This document shows positions 1 to 10,461 of a DNA stretch of 64,000 nucleotides, piece after piece; the first letter of the stretch is position 1; each line of letters starts with the position of its first letter. Under the pieces are notes generated by a model. That model saw nothing but the letters and a program-made list of their open reading frames with translations. It ran no database searches and had not been told where the DNA came from. Source of the stretch: Roridomyces roridus (taxonomy: Eukaryota > Basidiomycota > Agaricomycetes > Agaricales > Mycenaceae). The position numbers were made by a program, and so were the translations under genes. Location of the stretch: assembly GCA_029378245.1 (NCBI GenBank), contig JARKIF010000002.1, forward strand, positions 1,116,001 to 1,180,000. The letters are read 5' to 3'.

Positions 1-2204
1 ACCGAACAGCTTGATGTACATGACATAGTGGCGGCAGGAATGGAGTTTCGGTAGGTTAAAGTCGTCACGAACACCGAGGTCCACAAACACCCACTTGTTG
101 TCGTGGAATTGCTGGAGTGAGTCGTCAAGGTGAAGGAGAGTTTCGGACGTATGCATGGGATACTGAGCGAGATGCACAAAGTCGAGGATACCGCGAACGG
201 CAGCAAGGAGGGGGGCGGGGGAAACATTGTTGGGCAGCCGTACATCAATGATGAGGGCGAGGATGAAGCGCGAGATCTGGTCGTGCTCCTTCCCCGTGAC
301 ACGAGAAAGGTTGCATATCCCGTTCATAAACAAACGGATGTGGTGATTGGGAGGGAGACGCCGACAGCGAGCATCAATCTCCGCCTCGCCTACCACCTCT
401 GTCAGCCACGCGATGAGATGTTTGACGATTCCCTGGTAGAGCTGGTGCAAAACATCCGGGCTGATGGCCCGAAAGATATTTGTGTACGGAAGTCCCTCCC
501 AGAACGGGTGGAAAATCGGCTTGATACCCGCCTCCTCACACGCCCGCTTGTAGATCGTAGGACCTTGATCCAGGGACTCGAGCGCCTCGAGAATTTTCTC
601 TAAATTGCGCAGCGGGTGATTCTCGTCAGCTCCGAGCTCTTCTCGAGGGACGTCGCATGTCGGGCACTCCCCGGTCTTTGTGCAAGTCACGAGTAACTGC
701 TCGGGATAGTCTCCGACAAAGGTGGCGTAGATAGGGTGCCCGCGGCGCGTCAACCCGTCGCCGCTGGTCATGGGAAGCCCGGTGACTCCAGCCGTCTTGA
801 GCGGCTCGAGGATGTGTGCCATACACGCGTGGAAAACATTCGCCAAGATGCGTCGCCGGGCAGACTTGTTTGTCACGTTCTTCATGCGTGACGTTGGGAG
901 GTATCCGAGAAGAACGTAGCCCCGCCGCGATGGCTTACGGCGAATTTCTTTCGGTATGTTTCCGATCGTCATGTAGACCGGGTACGCGGTCTTGTTCCCG
1001 AACACGGTGAGCTGGGTTTTATCGGAGGAAATGATGATTGGAATAATTGTGGCCCCTGGGTTGTCCTTTTCAACGGCCTGCTGCACACGGAATGAGCGAG
1101 GAATGCATTGATTTGAACGCGGGACGGACATACCTGTGTGCTCCACCACCATTTGCCGGTATGCATGTTATGATACATACGAATCTTCTTATCCTTGTCG
1201 ATATAATGGCGTTCTGGAAGCACGAACAGGTACGGTGCAAATGAAGTGTCTCCCCAAAGCGCACGAACACATTCGATTATGTTACGTGAGTACAGATGGA
1301 AGACCTCGCCGTTAACAACAACCTCGGAGCGAGAAAATTTGGGGCGCCCGGGGAGGTTGTTGTCGATTTTCTTGTTCAGCTCGGCAGTAGTCTTATAGGA
1401 CAATCCAAGGGCTTCACGGACCTGAAGACGGATCAGCCATTTGCTCAAGAGCGAACGTGAAGAGCATGCACACACCCCGTCAATTTGAAGCAGGTCTGTA
1501 AACGCCGTAGAGCCCGAACCACGCAACTTCGCCCACCTCGCGACTTCCCAGTCCATTTTTGAATCAAATGGGGCGTAGGGATTTTGCTCCGCCGATTTAT
1601 CAAGCGAAGCTTTGTACGCTTGTTCAGAGGTGTCGGAGCGAGTAGTGTTTATTGGCTTCCCGGCGACATCGCTGGGGTAGTGCACAACAATGGGCTTCCG
1701 ATGGAAGCGGTCCTCGGCGGCCTTCCGCACCTCGCGAGTCGGTACGCACGGCACAGTCGCAGGAGGAGCATCAGGCATAGGTACGTCATCGTCAAGAGAG
1801 GAAGCGGCCAGTCTCGGCGGCTCATAGCCTTCCTCGAGCCCCGCAAGACTAGCATCCTCCTCATCTCGTGCATGTGGATCTGCCTCGTCCTCATCGTCGG
1901 ATTGGGGCGGCTCTTCATCATCGTCACTCGACTCGTAGCCGAGATCTTGCTGCGTATAGTCGTCCCCGAAAAAATCGCCCCGAAAGGTGGTATGGCCCAC
2001 GGGAAGCCCATGGTCAGAGAGGTCCCCGAAGTTCTCAAGCATCGGAGTCGGCGCAGATGCTGATGGGACATCGCCCGCTTCCGCAGCAAGAAAGAGTGCA
2101 TGGCATGGTGGATTTGTAGTAGTCCTCAGATGAATTGACAAGCCCTTCTGGCCCTTGAAGTCGCCGCCACAGCTGGGACAACGGCCTGAAGACGGAGCAG
2201 ACAT
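1..2204 (-). CDS. Plavaka transposase, N-terminal part (cut by window edge)
   Basis: Start chosen at ATG 2204, just inside the CACTA terminus. The N-terminus has a zinc-finger-like CPSCGGDF...LSIHL motif followed by an acidic stretch (residues about 85-110). The conserved core then follows: MDWEVARWAKLRGSGS, LPERHY and MHTGKWWWSTQ. A 53-nt intron (1081-1133, GTATGT...GCAG) interrupts the gene. The second exon continues with SSDKTQLTVFGNKTAYP, IPKEIRRKPSRRGYVLLGY, CTKTGECPTC and ISPDVLHQLYQG. These motifs are characteristic of Plavaka transposases, which cut and paste CACTA elements in Agaricomycetes. The frame is open to the window edge, so the C-terminal part is missing only because the window ends. 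Family membership is from remembered family patterns. Confidence 0.9.
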
Positions 2205-2263
2205 AAAGTATAGTGAATTCAAGGTCTGGGGCAAGTCTGGGGGGCGTCGTAGCACCTGTAGTG
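1..2263 (-). mobile_element. Plavaka-type CACTA DNA transposon, one end
   Basis: The element reads leftward. Its terminus at 2263 reads CACTACAGGTGCTACGACG on the minus strand, which is the CACTA signature of this superfamily, and it lies 59 nt upstream of the transposase start. The other end is outside the window. I see no stop codon or frameshift in the visible coding part, which suggests a young copy. Confidence 0.85.
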
Positions 2264-2483
2264 CAGAAACTCAGCTCCGTCCATCGGTCGTTATCGATAA
2301 TCGATGCCCGGCTGAATGCATTCCGGATGATAAAGCTAGGCACAGACCTGAAGACCTGACGATCCATCAGTCAAGTGCCGACATGGGTTTGCGGTCGCCT
2401 TACCTTTTTTCCCTTAACTCTCTCTCTTCCCTTCTACCACCATCGCATACGCACCCCGCACCTGCATCCCCTTCTCCCCAGCC

Positions 2484-5167
2484 ATGTCCGACCACCTCAC
2501 CCCAGCAGAGAAAGCAAAGATAACCCGTCGCCTCAATCAAGAGAAGGAGCGTCGGGACCAGGCCATATTCGAGGCGCAGTCTCGTGAGTCGTGCTTCCAG
2601 ATATCGACAGAGTCGACCACTGACTCTGTATCATCTCATAGGAAAATCTGGGGGACGCCAGGCGAAGAAGGACGCCAAAGCCAATGCACGTAAGTGAAGA
2701 CTTGTGTGCTGCATCTCCGCCGTTGATAACCTTTCAGTCTGGCTCGCAAAAGATCTCGAGAGCGACCCGAACGACAAGACGAGCAAGTCGAGCAAGACGC
2801 CGGTTACCGTGGGTCGCAAGAGGATGTCGTCGACCACCGCCGTCGCCGACAATGCCAAACGGGCCAAGGAAACGGAGCCAGCCGGTGAGTTCGCGCTGCA
2901 GTCTTGATGAATTGTTCTTGAGCTCAGATAACTTTCCAGACGACGAGCCCCAGTCAGTGTCGGCGCCGGCTAAGGTCAAGGTTACTGCCAAAAGTACGCA
3001 TCATCGTGATGTGTCACCTCGTGACACACCCTTCTTCTTCTCCTCACTTCGTCTCCGCAGAACATCCCGCACCATCCATCCCCATCGATTCGGACGACGA
3101 GGATGAGGTGCCACCCAAGCAGAAGACTGGTGTGTTCCCCGTGTTCCCGATGCTCCCGATCTCATCCGATATCCAGTAAAAAAGACCACGAAGGCGCCCG
3201 CAGTCTCGAAAGGTGAGCATACACAATACTCGTGGATGGTGTGGGTCTCACTCCCTCTGTAGCTGTCAAGGCCAAGGCTCCAGCAAAGCCCGCTCAAGTC
3301 GTCGTCGAATCCGACTCCGAGACTGCCAGCTCCGGCGAGGACGAAGGCTCGGGTGAAGAATACTTCGACGAGAAGAGCTTTGCGCTGGAGGTACGCCCTT
3401 CAAACTCTCATTGTATTGTCTACTCAGTTGTTCTTAAAGGCTGCCCGTATTGTTCGCGAGAAGAGCCTCTTCTCCGACGATGAGGAGGACGAGCTTGTAC
3501 GTACCTCATGCTTACCAGTCCGGCTCCACTTCTCACCATTGATTCCTAGATGCCCGATGCGCCGCCCCGCCGCCCCGCCGCGCCCGAGGATCTCTTTGAC
3601 GACGATGTAGACGTGGAAGAGTCGGTGCGTCCATCGTTTTCATCCTCGGCTTGCCATCACCGACGTTCTCTCAGGCTGTAGCGCGTAAGGCTCGCAAAGG
3701 ACGTGCTACCGACTCCGACTCCGACATGGAGCTTCACGAGGAGATGGCGAAGGCTACGCGTCTAATCGATCGTCATCGTCGGTTATCTTCCGGGTCCGGC
3801 TGGTCGTCGGGGCAGGACGTTGTCGTGCCCGACAGCGAGTGGGACGGCGATGAAGGCCACGATGACGAGCCTGTCACACCGGTTCCTAAGGTAAGTGTCG
3901 CCTGTCTGAATCGTTGTCTATTTATCTGATTCCCATTAGAAGCTGCCCAAGGTCACGACGGCGCGTCAGCTCAAAGCCAATCTGGAGGTACGTCACGCAG
4001 TTTATACACCACACCCTCACTAACTAGTCCAGCGGCCGGCCGTCCGGGCTGCGGTGCCACAGGCGGAGGAACCTCGTAACGCCGCCGCACTCCCGCAGCC
4101 CGAATCCACCTACCACGATGCCGCTCGTCTTGTCCTCCCGCCCCCTGGCAAAGACGTGCGGCTCGGGGACCAACCCGAGGAGTGCAAGGCCGTTCTGCGC
4201 TACGCCATCTCGGGCGTCAAAGGCCAGATCTTCTTCATCGATGCTTACCCTCCGATCCTGTCCCGCACCGGCTTTGCCAAACCGTTCATCCTCCAAGGGG
4301 CAACGGCTCTCGGTGGCGGCGGCACTTACATCATAGCGCGGATTGAGACGGATACTCGCTACATTGGTGTTCTCGGCGGACTCGTACGTCGTCACTCTCT
4401 CCTCTCTGCCGTACTTACTCCTTGGAGGTTTCCGACCGCGTCAACATCATCCGCGGGGGTGTCAAGAAGATTGCCTGCAATGTCGTGCCCGGCTTGTATG
4501 GCCTGCTTGCCCTCCTGGCCGCTGCGCTCAAAATCAAAGTCGAGGACCTCATCAAAGACCATCGGTACATCTTCGGCATCGACCTGCAGACCGTTAGTCA
4601 TCATTTATTCACCCTTCCCTCATCCTCACTCCTTCGCAGGGTCGTATCAAGACCGACGAACCCTATGGCCATCCTGCCATCGTCATGGTCATCAAACAGG
4701 CCATTCTCACCCCGTCCGTGAGGGCCCAGCACGAACATCGCTTCACGTCCACCAACACGAAACACCCCGAGCTCCTTGAGCTGCCGGATGCCATGGTCGC
4801 TCTCGCTGCGACCGCCGTACGTGCATCAGTTCTTGTCTTCCTCTTCGGCTGACTCATCCATCCAGGTCTATGCCGCCCTTATCGAGTACCGCACCACCGG
4901 CGAACGCCAAGTCATCAACTTCACCGAGGCGGCGTACGAGGACACCTACCGTAACCACCTCAAGACTCTCGCCGACACCCGTGCCTACGCCCCCGTCGCC
5001 ACCCACCGCCTCCTTCATCGGTTGTACCTTGAGGCAATGTACGTGCTGGTACCAATTGTTTGCTCATGTACTCATCAATTTCCAGGGACACGCACGCTGC
5101 GCAGCCCGCTGCCGGTAGTTCCTCGACTCTTGTCAACCTCATTGATGTCCCCGGTGATGAGTTCTAG
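2484..5167 (+). CDS. DUF6532-domain protein with acidic, lysine-rich N-terminal region
   Basis: About 16 exons joined by short GT-AG introns; all junctions I checked keep frame, from MSDHLTPAEKAK to a stop at 5165-5167. The first half is charged and low in complexity: lysine-rich stretches plus acidic clusters such as IDSDDEDEV and FSDDEEDEL, which suggests a nuclear protein. The second half carries the conserved domain: YHDAARLVLPP, YAISGVKGQIFFIDAYPP, GTYIIARIETD, YIFGIDLQTGRIKTDEPYGH, AATAVYAALIEY and HRLLHRLYLEA. This pattern matches DUF6532, a domain expanded in Agaricomycetes with no established function. The nearest upstream sequence is the Plavaka end at 2263, so the promoter is at most about 220 bp unless it runs into the transposon. 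Confidence 0.85.
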
Positions 5168-6639
5168 GGTTCTCTGCGTGGTAATTAGAAATATTTAGAC
5201 ATTTCATACATTTCATACATTCTGCTCAATATATATATATGCCTGCCCTTCCTTCCATGCGAGTAATATGATAAATTTTCGGAGCAAGTTGGTCAGTTTG
5301 CCAAGACCGATGCCGGTAATCTGTCACCAAACGGCGTAAAGTTTCCTCCGTTTGGGGGCAGATTATTTTCAAGGTTACAAAGTCGGAAAAGGACCCAACC
5401 TCGCGAATATGGTCCGTTTGGTCTTTTTTTCTGGATAATCTGGTACAATCTAACGGTATTTCCAAAGGAGCCTTTTCCTGATGCGTGTACCCGGGACCCC
5501 CTACCTGTATGGTATAACTTGTCAGTGGGAGCTCATGGATGCTGGAAAAGCTTAGTTGTCCTCAAAAAGTGGAAATTCAATGTGCAGAGTCCTCCATTCA
5601 ATTTTCATTGCCGAGCTGAACATTGGGTTGAAAGTTCAGCACTTGTTCTCAGGTGTCTTGAGTGTCAATGCCACACCAAAACTGACCAGGATGAAGCCTA
5701 GGATACTCTACTTCATTAATCCAATGTCCCAGGTACAGGAACAGAGCTACATATATGCCCCGAGACCAGACAGTGTTGTTTTTCAGCTCTGATCTGTGGC
5801 CGGATTTTTGCATAGGGTCAACCATCACACCATCGAGTCTGTACATCTTCTAGGCATCTCATAGGATCCAAAATAGCACAACTGATCAATCAAGACCCAG
5901 AAATATGGCTTATCGGGGCTGTTGGGAAGCTCCTTGCTCAGGCTGTATATACAGATCATGCAAAAATCAACATCAGGCAACCACCCACCATGCACGTCTG
6001 CATGAGTTGCCTTTCTTACACTCTAGGTGTAACTCAGTGACCGGCATCTACTGTATTCAGCCGGATTTTCACATTGTGCAAGGCCCTATTTCAAGATCAA
6101 GGCCACCAAAGAGCCGTGGCCAAACGGTGGTGGAAGTTCTTCAACCCTGATAGGGTGTGAGGTGGTCACAGTCACCTTGCCTGTGTCATTGGGGCAGTCC
6201 TTAGGATTGGAAGAGTTGCCCTATACATGCTTGAGACCTCTCATCAAAGACTGCTGGCAGGCCATGGGCACCTTTGCCATGTTAGTGGTCACCACTTCAT
6301 TGACCAAGTGCTTCACAACCAACCCACTTGAGACCGGATTTTTGGGCCCAGAATTGCTCAACAGACATCAAGCTATCATCCAGTCCAATTTCCAGTTGCA
6401 CCTGAAGCATTAAGTCCAGATAAAAGATCAAACACACAGATTTGACGGAAACCAGATTTTAAAATGGATCACTTTCATTTTTGTGATCGCTCTGCTTTAG
6501 CAAGGAGAGGGTCAGGCAACTGAATATTTTACGGGTATATACTAGACCCTGTAAGCTTTCTTTGAAGACCTTAACATTGCCCAGAAGTGGCATGGCTGTG
6601 AAGCAATGCATCAAACAATTTCGAACCACGCGTGATCCA
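5168..6639. other. Non-coding, A+T-richer stretch
   Basis: Only short unrelated open frames are present and none resembles a known protein. Base composition looks richer in A and T than the flanking genes, which would fit an old decayed transposon, but I recognise no terminal repeats. Confidence 0.5.
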
Positions 6640-7221
6640 TTACTTTTTCCGAGTCAGTGTACCTGTTCTTGAAGTGTCTTTGAATTTTTCATTCTTGAGG
6701 TCTTCTGTCTTCATTTCTTGTTCTTGAAGTCTTCTTTCTTGAGGTCTGCTCTTGAGGCCTTGAGGTCTTCTGTCTTGAAGTCTTCTTGCTTGAGGTCTTC
6801 TTCTTGAGGTCTTCATTCTTGAGAGGTCTCTTGAGGACCTCCCAGAATTGTGCATCCTTAGGGATTCAGACCCGTCACCTCTTGGGAGAGGGGGCCGAGT
6901 TGCAGGAGCTTTGTACAACTCGGCCAAGGAGCCATGAAAACATGTCAAGTAAACCTGGCTAAGTGTACGTCCGCTGCAGTGTGCTGCCAAGCAGGGTGGG
7001 ACTTGTGCATCCAGAGAGACAACACCGTTCCTCCGCGGCACCCACAGGCGGACAGCGATGGGACTGCATATGTACGACTCCGAGTCGTCGAGGAGGAGAT
7101 AGTGATGAGAGTCGGAGATATCAAGTGTCACTGGGGCCCGGCCCGGGGAAGGATGACACGCGTCGTCAACGTTAACTTTTCATGCCACGGTCACGTGGGC
7201 TCGTGACACCTTGTCGCTCTC
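6640..7221 (-). mobile_element. SINE-like tRNA-derived repeat, copy 1
   Basis: On the minus strand the order is a conserved 5' block (about 7220-6940), a tRNA-like core (6933-6851) with an A-box-like TGGCnGAGTTG and a degraded B-box (GGTCTGAATCC), then a tail of AAGACCTC-type repeats to about 6640. The same arrangement recurs at 18.1, 24.8 and 57.7 kb. Confidence 0.75.
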
Positions 7222-7243
7222 CATTAGTATCCCATTCACTCCC

Positions 7244-7303
7244 ATTCACCGTCTTCAAGGGCTCCGTCAACGACGGCATTGTGGAAACCACGGCGAGTCT
7301 CCG
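7244..7303 (+). pseudogene. 5' fragment of a zinc alcohol dehydrogenase gene
   Basis: The translation FTVFKGSVNDGIVETTASL matches the start of the ADH at 7543 (FTVYKGSASEGIVQATTN). The similarity stops after about 20 codons. It abuts the 5' end of the SINE-like repeat, as do similar fragments at 24.8 and 58.3 kb. Confidence 0.75.
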
Positions 7304-7495
7304 ACGCAGCTTACTTTGATGACATATTGTCATTAGAAATGTATCAAAGCCTGTCAACGCGTCACCCCGGCTGCAGTATTGCTTCTGAGAGTGACAGTTC
7401 GAAGTCAATTTTAGTTACCAAGAGCGATGTCAGCCAAGTTCATGTCCAGTCAGCAAATGTCCTCGAAATGTAATCCTGCAGTATAGTTTTGCGCG

Positions 7496-7502
7496 TATAA
7501 AA
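7496..7502 (+). promoter_or_regulatory. TATA box of the ADH gene
   Basis: TATAAAA lies about 41 nt before the ATG at 7543, a spacing close to that of the other TATA-bearing genes in this window. Confidence 0.5.
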
Positions 7503-7542
7503 TCTATGGATTATTTCGCCCTACTCATTATCTTCTCCAACC

Positions 7543-8629
7543 ATGAGCGTCGAATTCACCGTCTACAAAGGCTCCGCCAGCGAAGGCATCGTCCAGGCCA
7601 CCACCAACCATCCTCTGCCAAAGGGCAACCAAGTTCTCGTAAAAATCACTCACTCTGGGATCTGCGGCACCGACGAGCACTACAAGCACGCCGATATGGC
7701 CTTGAGCCACGAGGGCGTCGGCATCGTGAGCAGATCGGCGAAAGTGTTACGGATTTGAAGGTCGGGGACGTCGTCGGCTGGGGGTACATCCACGACGTCT
7801 GCGGCAAATGCGAGGAGTGTTTGCATGGTGCGCAATTGGTTTCTGCCTACGCTTGAGTTTAACAAGTTTTCAGGTGATGACCAGTACTGCCGGAACAAGG
7901 AGCAATACGGAGATAGCAACCACCACCAGGGCTCGTTCGGTTCGCGTGCCATTTGGAACGCCGATTGGTTGTACAAGGTCCCTGCAGGCCTCAAGCCAGA
8001 GCATGCTGCCCCCTTGATGTGCGGCGGCGCGACGGTCTTTGGCGTAATCGAAACCTACAACATCCGGCCGACCGACCGTGTGGGCGTCGTCGGTATCGGA
8101 GGCCTCGGCCATCTGGCGATCCAGTTCTTGGCCAAGATGGGTGCCACCGTCGTCGTGTTTTCGAGCACCGAGTCCAAGCGGGAGGAAGCACTCAGTCTCG
8201 GCGCGTCCGAGTGATACCCTACCAAGGGCGTAGAAAAGTTGGACGTACCGGAACTGGACCACCTCATCGTCACCGCGAGCTTCCTTCCCAACTGGCAACT
8301 GTACGTGGCGCGTCCCTGCTGAGAATCATTCACTCACCTTTGCATCCAGCTACTTCGACATCGTCAAGCGCCGCGGATTCATCTACCCCCTCACCATCGC
8401 CTTTGACAACCTTGCGATCCCCAACATGCCCCTCGTCACCCGTGGAATCACCCTGCAGGGGTCAATTCTCTGCTCGCGTGCGACGCACAAGCGGATGCTC
8501 AACTTTGCAGCGCGCAACAAAATCGAGCCGGTTGTTGAACTGTTCCCTTTGACGAAGAGCGGCGTCGAGGAGGGTATGGAGCGTCTGCGGGAGGGCAAGG
8601 TGCGCTACCGTGCAGTACTTGTGGCGTAG
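7543..8629 (+). pseudogene. Zinc-dependent alcohol dehydrogenase (cinnamyl-alcohol type), disrupted
   Basis: Medium-chain NAD(P)-dependent alcohol dehydrogenase with three exons. Visible parts: GroES-like N-terminus (GICGTDEHYKH, SHEGVGIV), structural-zinc cysteines (CGKCEECLHGDDQYC), Rossmann motif GIGGLGHLAIQF and C-terminal LTKSGVEEGM...KVRYRAVLVA. Introns of about 50 nt fall after CLHG and after NWQL. Two defects are visible. Near 7726 one base is missing (GTGAGCAG where GTCGAGCAG is expected), shifting the frame. At 8212-8214 an in-frame TGA follows LGASE, where the paralog at 63.7 kb reads EFHST. The rest is well conserved, so this is either a recent pseudogene or carries two assembly errors. 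A working enzyme would interconvert aldehydes and alcohols in the cytosol. Confidence 0.8.
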
Positions 8630-9523
8630 AGTGGGGATAGACAGAGCTTAGAACTTAGAGCCTAGAAATCGATGTTTTCTCAGAAATTACGCTGCCATAG
8701 TTCTTGAACGATAGCCTGAGTTGACAGAGAGGATGGACCGCAAGAGGACCACAGTGGCGGTCAGAAGCAAGAACCTGAAGTTGAAGGGCGTGTTCGTGTT
8801 CGTGCTGGGCGTGAGCCTGCTGACTCGGCGGCGCCCGTGACGGTCAGAAGGAAGAAGTGTTGTCGATGTTTGGCGTGATCGCCCGATGTGACATGTCCTT
8901 CAAGCTCCTTCCTACTACTTACCTTCTTCCCTCGAGATCTCCGGCGAAGATACATAGGTCCACTGGGATCAAGTCTTGAAGTTGTTCTGTTCAAATTCCG
9001 ATCTCAGACGTGCATCCATGGCCGCGATAACCTTCCTTCCTCGGCTTTGCCACGTCACGTATCGGTCGACGGTGAGGATCCCAGTGTTGCCAGTGGGTGA
9101 CCATCTTGTCCAGGGTTCCAGGAGCATCCTCAGCATCAGGAAGAAGAACTTGCTGAGGAGAGGAAGAATAGCGAAACCGGCTGGCGTCGCCGCGTCACTC
9201 CAATCGACGTTTGGAATATCAGCTTTGGCTGCGGATCCGGAGCGCCTTTCGTGAAGTTCAATCCCTCCGGCACAACGGCTGGTATGGCAAGTCAGAATGG
9301 TTCATGAATGTCAACCCAGATACTTCACGATGCTACGGATGGCGGCGTAGACAACACCGGCTGCGTGCCACTACGCATCTGATTCCATTGCTGCCTGAGA
9401 ACAATTCTGAATCAACAAGCTCGAAACGCGACGTGTTTGCTTTGCTCACTTTGTCTCCGCGTGACATCACCCCTATAAATTTGCGGCGCGCCTATTGTGT
9501 GCTTTCTTCCGAAAACCACCACC
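8630..9523. other. Intergenic region containing a duplicated upstream block
   Basis: No gene is visible. Two parts recur elsewhere in the same order. About 9030-9130 (CTTCCTCGGCTTTGC and CCATCTTGTC) recurs at 58.47-58.55 kb. About 9200-9290 (CGTTTGGAATATC, GGCTTTGGCTGCGG-like) recurs at 59.94-60.07 kb. They mark the upstream region of the family X genes. Confidence 0.6.
9474..9480 (+). promoter_or_regulatory. TATA box of family X gene, copy 1
   Basis: TATAAAT lies 44 nt before the ATG. The surrounding ACGTGTTTG...CCCCTATAAATTTGCGG block is almost identical at the third copy (60288) but is deleted at the second copy (24.0 kb). Confidence 0.6.
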
Positions 9524-10344
9524 ATGGCTGAATTTGCCCTCATCAACCTCGACAAGCGCGAAGTCGTTGTCTCGTCTGACACAGGTTTTGGCTACAAGGT
9601 GCGTCCCACACTGCTGTTTGAGTCTTGACGCGTTGTTCATGCCACCCACCACAGATGATCGAGTGCGTTGGCGTCATGCCTCTTGCCACCCTCTGGCTCT
9701 TCACCGTCCCAGTCGGTGGTCAACCAGCCCCCCCTCCTCCCCCCTCCAGGCCATCATCTCCAGACGAGGAATGGGAACGCCGCCCGCGCGTGAAAAGTCC
9801 GCGTGTCCCCGTGGGCTACTGGGCAGGTGATCGCGTCCTCCTCGTTGACGAATACTGGGGCTCGGCCGCTGGCAACTTTCCCCCGGAACTCATCTCCGCA
9901 TTCCCCAACGGCGACCCCTCGGCCAACGCGCTGTGGTACGCGTTCGAAAACCTCAAGCGCGTCAACCTCCCCGGGTATGAGCACCAAGGTGACCAAGACG
10001 TGTTGTTCCCCGTGCACAAAGTCTGGGTTGTCCGCAACCTCACAAAGAAGTGGTATGCGCGCTCGGATAGGATTGTCGAACCTGGAGATCGTCGGGGTCC
10101 GGATCTCATGGATGACGCTGAAGGGCTCGGGTTAGGGGACCTCATTTGGGCAGACATTGGGGGCGGAAGATGTGCCAGGATGGGAGAGGAGGGGGGCGCT
10201 GGCGACAGGTTTGATGTGCAGGCCCTTGAGAGTGTCCAAAACCCGGACGAGGAGTGGAAAGAGTGGAAAGATTGGAGCGAGCAGGCTATAGACTGTTTGC
10301 AAACGTTCGACGTGGACTGGGATGTGTCCCAATTTCGTCGTTGA
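9524..10344 (+). CDS. Uncharacterised family X protein, copy 1
   Basis: Two exons (9524-9598 and 9655-10344) encode about 254 residues beginning MAEFALINLDKREVVV. Further conserved blocks: APPPPPS (proline run near residue 45), GYWAGDRVLLVDEYWGSA, LWYAFENLKRVNLPGYEHQG, KVWVVRNLTKKWYARSD, LGLGDLIW and GDRFDVQALESVQ. I recall a multi-copy Agaricomycete family with the same order of motifs (LINLDKR, GDR...Y, WVLRN-TK, RSD, LGLGD, GDRFD) and no known function. There is no signal peptide or membrane segment, so it is probably cytosolic or nuclear. Paralogs lie at 23296-23995 and 60337-61111; all three share the intron position. This copy looks intact and has a TATA box. Confidence 0.8.
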
Positions 10345-10461
10345 ACGATTAGTCAAGTTGATACTTGTGCTGATATCTACGCGTCCGCGAGACTGGGGGG
10401 CGCGCTTCACCTGAAACCCACGAATACAACATGCATTGGATAGATAAAAGTACACTGTCCG

